Shown: positions 28,101 through 39,463 of the stretch, one piece after another
Position numbering within the stretch: the first letter of the stretch is position 1
Layout of the letters: every line of letters starts with the position of its first letter
Assembly: GCA_009792885.1 (NCBI GenBank)
Contig: WMCF01000025.1
Coordinates: forward strand, 7,274,530-7,338,529
Length of the DNA stretch: 64,000 bases
From: Eremophila alpestris peregrina
Taxonomy: Eukaryota > Chordata > Aves > Passeriformes > Alaudidae
Direction of reading: 5' to 3'
Notes under the pieces: generated by a model
Seen by the model: the letters and a program-made list of their open reading frames with translations, nothing else
Databases searched by the model: none
Told to the model about the DNA's origin: nothing
Position numbers and translations under genes: made by a program

Positions 28101-30723
28101 AGCCCAGATGTTCAGATGCATTTGCAACAGTGCAACTTTTATCTTAAACAGTATTAAAGCTGGTAACCAGAGTGGGTCTTTATTGTGAGCAGAAAAATGG
28201 GAGCAGGACCAGGGAAAATTCAAATAGCCACCATATTACAGAGGCAATCTATGGCAAAGCTGAAAAGCAAACTTGATCTGTGTTTTGACTGAAACTCCAC
28301 CAGCCACTTGAGAAGGATGGGATGATTTGGTCTTTATGGACAAGCACCGACTAGATTTCTAGCAATTTGTCTTACTCTGTCATAAAGACAGGAGGGGGAA
28401 AAAACCCTATGGCATGAAACTGATAACAAAGGTACAGAGGATCTGAAAAAGGAAAGAGAAAAGTGGAAATGTGAAGCAAGGAGAAAACCATAGAAGTGAA
28501 AAAAATTCAAGAAAAAGGGAAAAGAGAGGAAGAGGTAATAAGAATTCACTTCTTCCTAAGTGCTTCTTATAAAGAAATGATACATCTTAAAAGAAAAATA
28601 AAAATTAATCTGTCTGAAGAGACAGGAAATGACAGGACAAGGAGGGAAACCTGAACTACTTAGCCTGTGAGATCACCTTCATGGAAAATTCAATAGTGGC
28701 CTAACTAAAGAAGCTGAATGGTTTACAAAACGTCTGCCTTCCCTGCTTGATGTTTTGAGTTAAATTGAAAGGTAGGTAGGAAAGACTAGTCAATAAGCAC
28801 AAGCTTAAGCAGAACACTGGCCTGTACTTCAAATTTCTGAGAGATGGAATTAAACAGTAAATAGCTTCCAGACACAAGACGACTTAATAGCTTAATGAAG
28901 GCTCAGTGGGGGCACAGCATGGCTCAGCAAATTCAAACTGCTTTGTCAGAGGAAACAAACAAAAGAGTACACCTGGACTTCATTCAAAAAATCATTACGA
29001 CAACGCAGGAAGAACTCTGAAGCCTAAACAGAAGTGTTTAGCACTTCTGTTTAGTTGGTCCAGGCCACTAGGTTATCTTGTCATTGTAATGCCTCTCCAG
29101 AAAGGCAGAGCTTTCCCATAGTTCCTATGCCATATCTGCCTGTGCAGGATGAAGGAAGCCTACAGTGGCCAAGATGACGATGCTGAGGTCACTGAACTGT
29201 TCCTCAGAAAGCAAAGAATTACAACCCAGATATTATGAGTATATCAGTTTCTTCTGTTCTTGATGGTCTCTCTCCAACATCATTCATTATCCAGGAACAG
29301 CTGCACAACCAAGGAAAGAGGTGTCATCCCAGCCCACCCTATCTGACTCTGCCCACCACAGACAGTCACCTTCAGCAACTGAAGGAGCTGCCCACTCAGG
29401 CAGCCAGCACATTCACCCCTTAATTAGGAATTCCTTCCATCTCTCATAGGCCCCATTTGCCTCTTTTCATACAAATCTTGCCTGAGGTGGAACCAAAGGC
29501 TTTGGCTGCCTTTGTTCTTCCTTCCAAGAAACCTGTTTGACTCTGGGAGAACTAATGAGCAGGTTCATGGCCTGTCATGAAGACACAGACAACCTAGGAA
29601 TTCACCAGCTCATAATAGCAGAATTTCCAGGCTGTCTCCTCTGAATTATTCCTGTTCAGTTTTGTGGGACTCTCTACATTTATTTGCTGGGTCAATTCCC
29701 TAATGCTGATCAAATATCTGGCTGTATCGATTGGAATGGTGTTTACATACAAATAGGATAGGATATGATTTGAAATAATTTTACAATCTATCCTTCGGCA
29801 AGCAAAAAAATTTATTTCCTTCTTCATGAGAACACTGGCAATAAAAGCCTCTCTCCAGGAAATAAATCGAGGAAAGGTGAGGCCTCTATCAAAAAAGGAA
29901 ATTCATGTGGTATGTGCCAACACCACTGTCCTCATGCCTGGCCAAAACACAGCCTCTTTCCTCATCAGCGGCTCTATTCCACCCTTTTCATCTCACACCC
30001 CACCAACAGCACTCTCTGACCCACTGCCTCTACACTGTGAGGGGCTGTTATCAACTTGCTCACCCTATCTGCACATCTGATGGTAGACTTGGACCCTGGG
30101 GTAAAACGAGCAATAAAAAGTAGCATATTGTTTTGTGTACATAGGACCAATGCCATGGAATTACAGGAGAGGCAAAGTTTGCTTGATAAAAATCCTCTGC
30201 ATGCAAAGCTCAGGGGCAGAAAATTTATTTCCCTAAAGCCGTTGTAAGACACCTACAACTTCTAAGGGTGTAAGTAAAATATGAATCCAAAGACTAAACA
30301 GGCATGTAGCAGGTTTTAGTAAAATAAGTTTAAAGTAAGTATTAGAGAAACACACTGAAATATTTGTTTGAACTCTTGAAGCAGCAACCAAAGGCAACAT
30401 TTCAGCAGCTGGTTGGATTAAAATAAAAATAAATAAAAACATCACCCTGCTTGGAAAAATTCACTGTTGAGAGAAGTTCAAATGGCTAGCCAGCAAAGTC
30501 TTCTGTATAGGTGTGGTAAAGCAATAAAGCATCCGATTATCAAAAGAGCTGCTACTGGATACTGAGCATTATTATCATAAACTTTATCTTAAACTAAATG
30601 AGTGTGTAATGCATTCAGGGAGGAAGTTTAAGTGTAAACTTGGACAAAATAATTAATTTCTCAATCTTACTTTGAAGCTTGTCCATCATCAGTTTTCTTC
30701 TCTTTTGAGGATCCAGGAGCCAT
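22124..30723 (-). CDS. UPP1: Uridine phosphorylase 1, complete, seven coding exons
   Basis: UPP1 converts uridine and phosphate to uracil and ribose-1-phosphate in cytosolic pyrimidine salvage. Coding exons (minus strand) are 30671-30723 (ATG 30721-30723), 27729-27846, 27084-27242, 25967-26081, 25302-25511, 23689-23835 and 22124-22263 (TGA 22124-22126). They total 942 bp, giving 313 residues against about 310 in human, with every phase consistent. Family motifs in order: NPHLEKMKEDILYH; phosphate-loop VCVGGSPSRMKAF (about residues 60-70); ICAGTDRYAMYKVGPVL; HGMGIPSISIMLHEL; RIGTSGGIG with the phosphate-binding Arg at about 141; NTMCTLDFYEG; uracil-binding GQGRLDGA (Gln and Arg at about 220 and 222); ribose-binding NIEMESSVFAAM; and C-terminal EYQQRPQKLVGYFIKK. 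The start follows a short bird-type N-terminus (MAPGSSKEKK). Residues such as KMKEDILYH and TMCTLDFYEG favour UPP1 over UPP2. Flanking C7orf57 and ABCA13 agree with that. No breaks are seen. Confidence 0.96.
29024..29054. repeat. 13-bp inverted repeat in UPP1 intron
   Basis: CTAAACAGAAGTG at 29024-29036 and its exact reverse complement at 29042-29054 flank a 5-nt loop. It lies in the intron between the first and second UPP1 coding exons. No function is evident. Confidence 0.8.
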
Positions 30724-31530
30724 GTATGTTTTATACCTAGAATTATATTTAAAATATATATATATAAGTGCATCAGAATAGTACATCTGTTAAGCTGGAA
30801 GCATTAACCAAGAGAAAAACTTTCTGTATTGATGATAACTACCATGAATTATTAAATTCCCCAAATAATCCAGCCACACTGCAGCTTTTATAACAGGAGC
30901 AAAAGGAGCAAAATGAGCATCTACAATTTTTACAGCTGTGCATCACCACTTTCAAAGCCCTCAAGGCAAAATTAATCCCTTGCTATTGTAACCCCCACCT
31001 CACCACTACCTCTGTTCCGTGGTGTGAACAGCTGCAGGTTCACTGGCCACAGAGAGGCAAGTCTCATTGCTAATTAACTCACCCACTTTATTCCATACCT
31101 CCCACCAACTGTGGTGACTGTACAAACTGTCAGTGACTGCCGAACCAGCTTCAGCCCCCTTTCACCTTTGGCCCTACAAGGTCTCCACAGTTCAGCTCTA
31201 GCTGTCAGACGCTCAAAACCCAAGTCCAGGAAGCATCTTACTCATAATATCCTCCTCATTAAACTCCTCCTACTGACCTTAAGTGCACCTCCTTGCATAA
31301 AGCAAGGAACATGAAACCTGACTTCAAAACGCCACAGCTCTCCAGTTTATCATTTATCCTGAATACATTTTTTTTCTGATCCATTACCTTAATCTACATG
31401 GAAAACCTTCTCCTTTCTTCTTTACATTTAAATAGACAAATGTATCACTGAGGCTTTCATGCAAGTCCAAGGACGGAATTATAGTTATGGAATGATTAAT
31501 TTGTTATTATTTTCAGACGTGACTAAGGCT

Positions 31531-31573
31531 GGTACATTCTGGGAATGCTGAAGTTGGTACATTCTGGGAATGC
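31531..31573. repeat. Short tandem duplication, about 25-bp period
   Basis: GGTACATTCTGGGAATGC occurs at 31531-31548 and again at 31556-31573, with a 7-nt spacer. It lies in the first intron of UPP1. Confidence 0.8.
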
Positions 31574-32571
31574 CCTTATGGGAAGTATTGAATCATAAAG
31601 TTTTGCTCTACCCTCCATTAAGAAGGGCCTGACAGCACAGAGATTATAACAGACAATCCTTAAAATTGTAATCCTTAAAAACCCCAGGATTACATCACAA
31701 GGAAACAGAAAGAAATCTGTCTTGCAACAGAATTACATCATATGTCAATTTCTAATGAAGTGCACAACCTAACAAAATAAACAAGAGACCTGCCTGTTAA
31801 AAGCCATTGAATAATGGAAATATATTAAAATTTATAAGGGCAATTAGTTTTCTTCATTTAAAATATCAGTGTATACAACCATCTGTGGTCAAGGAGGTGA
31901 AATGTAAAAGTTTATAATTTATATCATTTATAATCAACTACACTTCCTTAAGGTGGTAAGAAGTATAGTCAGCTACTACGGGGTATCACCATTGTACCAC
32001 ATACATTACAGGAAAAATACATAATTTCTTCCTACAATGACTTGAGTCCTGATAAAGAGGAGTTAGAAGCTAGGAAGAAGAAACAGCAAGGTGATTTTTA
32101 TGTAGCAAGAAGAAAAATGGCTCCAAATAAACCAAGGATTTCAGTCAGCTCTTGTTCACAGTATTAAGCATGCATGCAATTTTTAAGCATTCTTGGTTCT
32201 GATCCCTAAGTAATCACAGATGATACACTTTAAAAAGCTGAGAACAAAGTTCTGACAGTCCAAAGGTCTGGCATTACCCCCTCAAGAGCACCCAGCTGGA
32301 GGTGTCTTGGCAGGAATTAAAGGAAGGAGAGAGCATAAAGCAAGTTTTCCTATGGCAGCCCCTGACAGCAATCAGGTAGTAGCTGACAAGCAACCAGTTA
32401 ATGTAAAACCACAAAACTCTCACGCTGTCTAAGCAAAGGGAAATTTTTACAGACATGTCAAAAGTTTCTGCATTCTTTCTCAGCCAAAGTTAAAACTGAT
32501 GCTCAACAATAATGTGCTCCCAGCAGGGCTCAAAGAAAGAAAGGGTGCAGCCTCTTTTAAGAAGCATGCGC

Positions 32572-32800
32572 ATCCTAGAATGGTTTGGGTTGGAAGGAGC
32601 CCTAAAGATCACCTGGTTCCAACCCTTTTGCCATGGGCAGGAACACCTTTTATTAGACCAAGTTGCTCAGAACTCCATCTAGCCTGTCCTTTAACACTGC
32701 CAGGGATGGGGCATCCACAACTTCTCTGGGCAACCTGTTTCAGTTTGTCACCATCTTCATAGTAAAGACCTTCTTCCTATTGTCTCATCTAAGCATCTAA
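32572..32800 (-). mobile_element. CR1 LINE fragment in UPP1 intron 1
   Basis: The plus strand shows CR1 3'-region phrases in antisense: 'gaatggtttgggttggaagg', 'aagatcacctggttccaac', 'gggatggggcatccacaac' and 'agtaaagaccttcttcctat'. The sense strand is therefore minus. It is 5'-truncated and its octamer tail is degenerate. Boundaries are approximate. Confidence 0.85.
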
Positions 32801-32979
32801 ATCCTCAGACTGGTGCTTTAAACCCATGCAGAATCCACTATAATTGCCTTCTCTCATTTCCCTCCACCATCCGTCATTATTGAAGAAAGCCCACAGTCAA
32901 TGGTTTCTGCGGGGAAAAGCTCTTGTTCGGTGTTCATCCATCATCAGGACAAGCTGAAGTCGCTGCAAAACTGTTTTTT

Positions 32980-33480
32980 ACCCTGCTGGTCCCCTCCCTG
33001 CTGGCGGAGCGTTCCAAGGGGCCCCATCCGCCCGGCCGCCGCGGCAGCGCCGAAACGAGCGCTCGACCGGACCGACGCCTGTGCCCGCCGCCCCCCTTCC
33101 CTCCCCACCCTCCGCCGGCCGCGGTCCGGCCACCGGGGGTGGGAGACAGGGCGGGCACCCCAGCATCCACCCAGGAGCCGACCGGCGGGACGCCGTTCTC
33201 ACCGGGAGCAGCGGGACCCGTCGCTGGGAAACGAGGAGAGCTGTTTGCTGTTCCCGGGCAGGCTGCGGGGCTCCCTGCCGAGCCACCTCCCGCCAGCGGC
33301 GGCACCGCCCCGCCCCGGGCCCGGTTAACTCCCTGCGCGCCGGGGAGGCTGCGGGAAGAGCCGTGCTCCGGGGCGGGCACAGGGCGCGGCTGTGGCAGTG
33401 ATGCCGGGGCCCGGGCGGATGCAGCCGGCGAGCGGAGAATGAGGGGCTCCGGCCTCGGCGGGAGAGCTGCTGCAGAGGGC
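32980..33480 (-). promoter_or_regulatory. CpG island, probable UPP1 promoter and 5' UTR exon
   Basis: This is a sharply GC- and CpG-rich block in AT-rich surroundings, about 2.3 kb upstream of the UPP1 coding start. The first coding exon begins with an acceptor (exon 30671-30736, ATG near its 5' end), so at least one upstream noncoding exon is required. A minus-strand donor of good quality (CCCG then GTGAGA, around 33196-33202) lies inside the island. The several long ORFs here, on both strands, are what GC-rich DNA produces and are not called. Confidence 0.7.
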
Positions 33481-33543
33481 ACAGGCGTTCGGGAGCACCT
33501 TGTCATGGAGATGGAGATGATAGACTAGATAGATTAGGTAGAT

Positions 33544-33544
<1 letters not shown>

Positions 33545-33596
<52 letters not shown>

Positions 33597-33600
33597 GATA
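33545..33600. repeat. GATA tetranucleotide microsatellite
   Basis: About 13 uninterrupted GATA units, flanked out to about 33680 by degenerate relatives (agatacagatagatac). It sits immediately upstream of the UPP1 CpG island. Confidence 0.95.
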
Positions 33601-33689
33601 CAGATAGACACAGAGATGATACACAGAGAGATACAGATATAGAGACAGCTAGAGATACAGATAGATACAGATCTGCACGCAGGTGTCGG

Positions 33690-36600
33690 CCGAGGATGGC
33701 GGAGTCGGGCCGGTGCCTGTGCCTGCCCTGGCGTGTGTCGACACGCACCCCACGGTGTTCCCGCTCTCGTGGGCATGTGGGCACGGCAAACACGGTGCGA
33801 GAAAAGAGCAGAGGCGTTTTTGGCTACTGTAAATTTAACCTTGTTCATACAGTAACTGAAAACACCAAACCCACAATCCTGCGGTGCAATTTTTAAAGTA
33901 AGTTTTCGTACCAGGACCACGCTGGAGTTTGTCATAGTAGGGAATACCATGGGAGACAGAGCAACTAAAATCATCTTGGTAGAGAACTTTCTGTGCCACA
34001 AGACAGTAAACAAATTAGGCACAAGGCATTGCTGAGATGTACTTATTACAAAATCATGTATTGGGCATTTAGAGTAAAATTTATTCATAGCCTGTCTCAC
34101 ACCAAAGGACTTGGTACGGGAATATAAGAGAGAGAAATCCTTACCACAGATGCACTTCTAGACATAAACGACATGCAAGAGGAATTGCTCAGCTAACTCA
34201 GAAAAATGTCACCTGTTCAGCTTGTTTAGATTTCTAGTGGGTGAAACAGAAGGACAGGTCCCTAATCAACCTTTCGTTTTCCTGTTCTTTAAATATTTGC
34301 CAAGACTTCCAAGCTATAGTAGTGGACAAACACCTTAGAAGAGTGTTCAATTCTGAGGAAGAAAGTTTTCCTTTCAACAGGACTATTACCTACCCCTTCA
34401 TCTCAGGGTCTCAGTGATGAGCTTTCAGGTCATTTTCTACTCAGCTATATATTAAGAGAATACATATTTTTTGTAAATAATAATGTTATTATAGTTAGCT
34501 GGTCCGAAATGTTCAATAAATTATGCATTTCTCTGAGTCTAATAATGCGCAGTAACCTCTGCTCTCGGTTATCACTAGGAAACTTTAAATCTCCTTTTAG
34601 CCTCCTGGTTTTATAGTGTAATGTTTGGGTTTTCATTTCATTTTGTATTTTAGTGGGAAGGATACTAATGTTGTTTTGAAGGGTGAAAGTACACAGCTGC
34701 ATACTGGGTTAATAACAATATGCAACTGGTGTCTGCTTTCAGGTTTCTATATTGCATGGATGAAAATTTGAGCTATGGACAATAAGGCTGTCTGTCATAA
34801 TCAAACGTATTGTGCTCACCATAAACTATTTTTATAGTCAGTTGGTCAAATAATTCAGTGCAGCTGTTTTACCCACTTCATTTTGATTCTTTAATTATTC
34901 TGGATGCTTTGTATCATGAAAACTATTCACAGAAGGACAAAATGTGCTAAAATTGAACTTCTGTATTTCTGTTTCTAGCTTTTTCTCCCACACTATAGCA
35001 TAATATGTAACTACATTCTGAAAAATTATCTGCAGAGAAGAGCAAGAGCAGAATATGAAGCTATTTATTTACAAAAAGAAACTGGGCTTCATCTTACATC
35101 TCTCACAACTCAGCCTGCATATTCAGACACATAATAGTATTTAAGAAATAGATAAGCCAAAATCAGTGGAATTTCAGATGCTTCAGAAGCACACAGGTCA
35201 ATTGATTTTTTTTTAATTGCTACATAAAGAAAATTAATGTATACATATCCTTGATCTCTGAAAGCATGTTTATATTTTAGTCTAATCCAAAAAGACAGAA
35301 GTGGTTAGAATTAGATATATATTAGTCTTTACTACAGTGAAATGGCTGTATATAAAAGAAAAATTATTCTCTGGTTGCTAAACTGCCAAACTATTGTTAA
35401 ATCTTTATTGGGAATTCTCTTTTAGAAACAGTCACATGCTCAGTATACTTGGATGCAATTCATAAAACTAAACTGCACTTTTATCTTTGGGCTTGCAAAG
35501 CAATCAGTATTCAAAAAAAAAATCTCACTACTTAAAGGCATTCAGGGCAGAAATAGAGCACAAGACAATGAAACAAATGTTTCAGCATTTAAAACAATAG
35601 GGCAAGATTTTGTAATAAGCACCCAGCTTCTGACTTTGGCATTTCTCTAAAAAAACAGAAATGGAAAACCAGAAGCTTCCACTGCTTTTACATGGAACTG
35701 TTGATGACTTTGAAAACTGCCAGCTGCATGACTGCATTGACTCAGAAGTAAATAGAACAATGTGATAAGGTGAGGTGAATTCAAGCAGCACACTTCCATC
35801 CTTGGGTTCAGCTGGAGCTTTTTGATTTGTTACCACTTTGACTTCATGTCAGAACGGGCAAGTTATGTGTCTGCTGCAGCTCTCTGTTATTCTGAATGCA
35901 CAAACAGATTCCAGGATCACCCCCCTGCTCTTGTGAAGAGAAATCTCAGGCTGTTAATATTCTAACTCACAGTATTCAAACTGTGATCCATTCAGAATCA
36001 GCTAACCAACAGTGCAAATCAAACCTCTCCTTGGCTTGACTAAGGAAAGATGAACACACATGAATGGCAATCATTTAAGTTGTAAAAGACTACCAAGATC
36101 ATCAGGTCCAACCTTCAGCTGAACACCACCTTGTCAACTAAGCCATAGCACTGTCACGGACGGGTGTTTCTTGAACGCTTCCAAGGATGGTGACTCCACC
36201 ACTTCTCTGGACAGTCCATTCCACTGCTTAAGCCTCCTTTCAGTGAAGAAATTCTTCCTGATGTCTAACCTGAATCTCCTCTGGCTGTTTCCTTTCATTC
36301 TGTCACTGGTTGGCTGGGAGAGACCAACCCCACGTGGCTACAGCCTCCTTTCAGGCAGTTGTAGAGTGATATGGTCACCCCTGAGCCTCGTTTTCTCCAA
36401 GCTAAACACCCCCAGCTCCCTCAGCTGCTCCTCACAGGACTTACTCTCTAGAACCTTCACCAGCTCTGTTGCCCTTTACTGGAGTCACTCCTATGAGTTG
36501 TGTTCTATCTTCTTTTCTCCCCCCTGTCCTGCTGGGAAGGAGACGGAGAGAGAGGCTTGGCAGGCACCTGGTGTCTGGCCAAGGTCAACTCACCACAACT

Positions 36601-37980
36601 GGTCAGGTTTTTATGCTATGAGCTCCAACTCTGGCATCCCCTGATACACTAAGCCTAGAAAACTGGATTTCTCCAAAAGCTCTGCCTTCACAGCAAAATT
36701 AATGGTTTCAATGCATCTGCACATAATCCAAAACACAAATTATAAGTGAAAACAGATACAAGGTAAGTAATCTCACACACCACTAAAGTTACAGCTGGAT
36801 GTAAGCTTTTTTTAAATTTAGAAAAAATTGCTGAGTAGCCAATAACAGTACATTTAAGCATTTGCATATGTTTTAGCTTTTTATTTTTTTAAATGCAACT
36901 TAGTTGAATTGTTCAAAATAATAGCAAAGAGGGACTCAGGTGCCAGTTGTAACAACATCAACAGCAAAACTTCTACACTTTGCTGAAAATTTTGAGGGTT
37001 CAGATTAGCAATGGTTTACCCATTTCCAATTGATTTTTACATCAAGGTTCTAAAGAAGAGCAGTATTAAACCAAATACTCAAAACATTCTGCTCAAAGAA
37101 ATCTATATTTAGTGATAAATTTTAGAGTCTTCAGGACTTGGATACAAAAAGGCATAAAATGTACTGAATCTGAAGATGAAATTCTAAATTTACTTTTCAT
37201 GGTATTAGCAAAAAACATGATAATTAAAATGCACCCTCTTTCTAGTGGACTTTATAGTCAATATTTAATTATTAATAAGATTTCAAGGATATATCCTAAT
37301 CCAAGTAGATAAAATAGCAAGTGTTGAAATATCAGTATATCTTAACTTTTTCAAAATATTAAAGTACAACTTCTATTCATGGCTATTTCAAAGTACAAAC
37401 TTCTGCTGGTGTGAATAAATACAGTGATCTAGCATATAACATTTTTGTCACAGTCAAGACTTCGGGTTAGATAATTTTTTTATCAAACAGCTGAAAGTGC
37501 AGACATCATAGATAGCTGAGTCCATATAACTGCTAACCAATGATTCAGCTTCTATACAAGACTATACCAGGAAATGCCCCCAGGTCTTTAATTAGTGGTT
37601 GAACACTACCACTGGTCAACCAACTCTTGTGCAGGAGGCACAGCAACAGAACTATCCTAGAAAGCTGAGTATCTGTTCAAAGTAAACAAGCTTTTGGGAT
37701 GAAGAAGCAGTCTTTGCAGTGAAGGTTTGACTTTTTCACTGCAAGTATCCACACCAGTTCAATTCTTTCTATCTACATTTCATTCCATACCACACAGTTA
37801 TCCTTCATCTTTCTTTGTGGCATAATTCCTGAGTAGAGCTGTACTTAACTGAAGAAACTTGCTGATTTTGACACATCAATAGCATGCCTGTGTCTAGTCA
37901 AGTCAGCAGCAATATGGTAACCCTGTTTGAGGGTTTGCAAAGCAGCAGGAGTCTTGTGCAGGAGAAAACCTCAGCTTTGC
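33690..37980. other. Intergenic region between UPP1 and C7orf57
   Basis: AT-rich sequence with a CR1 fragment at 36075-36500. No ORF or splice-flanked segment resembles a known protein. The C7orf57 3' UTR enters from the right. Confidence 0.55.
36075..36500 (-). mobile_element. CR1 LINE fragment
   Basis: Antisense CR1 text on the plus strand includes 'accaagatcatcaggtccaac', 'gactccaccacttctctgga', 'agtgaagaaattcttcctga' and 'cagctgctcctcacaggact'. The sense strand is minus. It belongs to a longer 3' portion than the copies at 1.0 and 32.6 kb. Boundaries are approximate. Confidence 0.85.
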
Positions 37981-37995
37981 TTTATTTTGTTTATT
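37981..37995 (-). terminator. Candidate C7orf57 polyadenylation signals
   Basis: Two minus-strand AATAAA hexamers (37981-37986 and 37990-37995) lie about 205-220 bp downstream of the TAA of the last C7orf57 exon. Confidence 0.4.
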
Positions 37996-38198
37996 ATATT
38001 AAGAAAAGTTCTAGGACTAAGCAGTGACAGCAGTTGCCTTTTCTTTAAAAATTGCTGTAATCAAGCCAAATTAAGTTCACCCACCTCACAAACTTCTCAA
38101 TCAGGGATGAGTTAAATTACAAAAAAAATCCAGCCAATATGTAAATAGTGAGCTATATAAGCAGTACAAGGCTTTAGTTTCCCCACCAGTCTTTTAAG

Positions 38199-39420
38199 TT
38201 ACTTATTACATCCCTGAAACAGTGGCTTTAACTCATTGCTTCCTGGTGGTGATTCAGATGATTCTGAATCTGCAATAGAAAAAAGAAATTAAGGTTTACA
38301 GAATAACTTCAACCATAATAATAAAAACGTCAGCTAAATTTTTTTGTTTCTTCTTCATGTCAAAATACACATAAATTCCATTACTTTTAATTTTGAATTA
38401 ACAAGATAAAGAAGCTACCTAAGAAATTTGCAGTATGATGCAAATCTGTATCCCAGAACAAAGGGATTATAGATTTACAAACGGAATGGGTTGTATCTGC
38501 TTCCTGATGTGTCTAGGACTTATTCTGTGCAAGTGAGAACAGAGAAAGCTGCATCTCAAAAGGGAGCTGCAAGGTGCTCATGCTGCCAATTGCTTTGGAT
38601 GAACAGAAAAAGTACACAAGGGGGAAAAAAGTAAAAGCACTACCCTCAGCAATCACTTAAAAGAATGAAAAGGACAAGGTCAAAACTGAATGAAGATACA
38701 CATCTGGATGAAACCATATTGTCAAGAGCATTAAAATCAATCCCCTTTTACACTGAGATACAGAACCAATCTCAATCAGAATAGATATGATTGCAAACAA
38801 AGGCAATAGAAGCAAAGCAGGCATCACGTTCTCAAAAAATTTGAAAAAGAAAAGCAACTCAAAAATTAGATGTATCTATACATAAACAGCCTTTACAGTA
38901 TATCTGTATTTTTCTTCTCTATTGCCTAAGTGGCATAACCAAACAAATTTCGTGCTTATTCAGAAAAATCTTCAAGTTTCCTTTGTATCTCAGATGTCTC
39001 ATTAGAGGCACACACATTTAAGAAATCAACTACCACCAAATTAATCAAATTGAGATTTTGAAATCCCCTTTAATTTTACTCTCAGTAATAGGAAAGGAAA
39101 TGTCAGCACACAAGAAAGCTAAACAGAATCTGAAAACAAAGAAGAATATTCAAGGTTTTCTTTCATTTTTTCAATGAGGAAGAGCAGTTTTAGACTCCAT
39201 GGCTGAATTGTGGGGTCACTGAGCCTCTCAGAGCAGCATCCTCTGCAGGATCAGAGTTTGGATATTTAAGCTCATTTGAAGAGTAGTTTCTAAGGTTATG
39301 CATTCTCCTTCAGATCCAGACCAAGATCTGGCTTCATCCCTCAATTTTATGACATAACCACATAATTTCTAGTTCTCTGTTTTCTCCTGATACTCAGCTG
39401 GAGGAAGATGTTCTGCACAC

Positions 39421-39463
<43 letters not shown>

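Noticed and set aside
32923..33528. 201- and 190-codon ORFs in the UPP1 CpG island
   Set aside because: Long ORFs on both strands at once are expected in GC-rich DNA. The peptides are Pro/Ala/Arg/Gly-rich with no motif, and the region fits a promoter.
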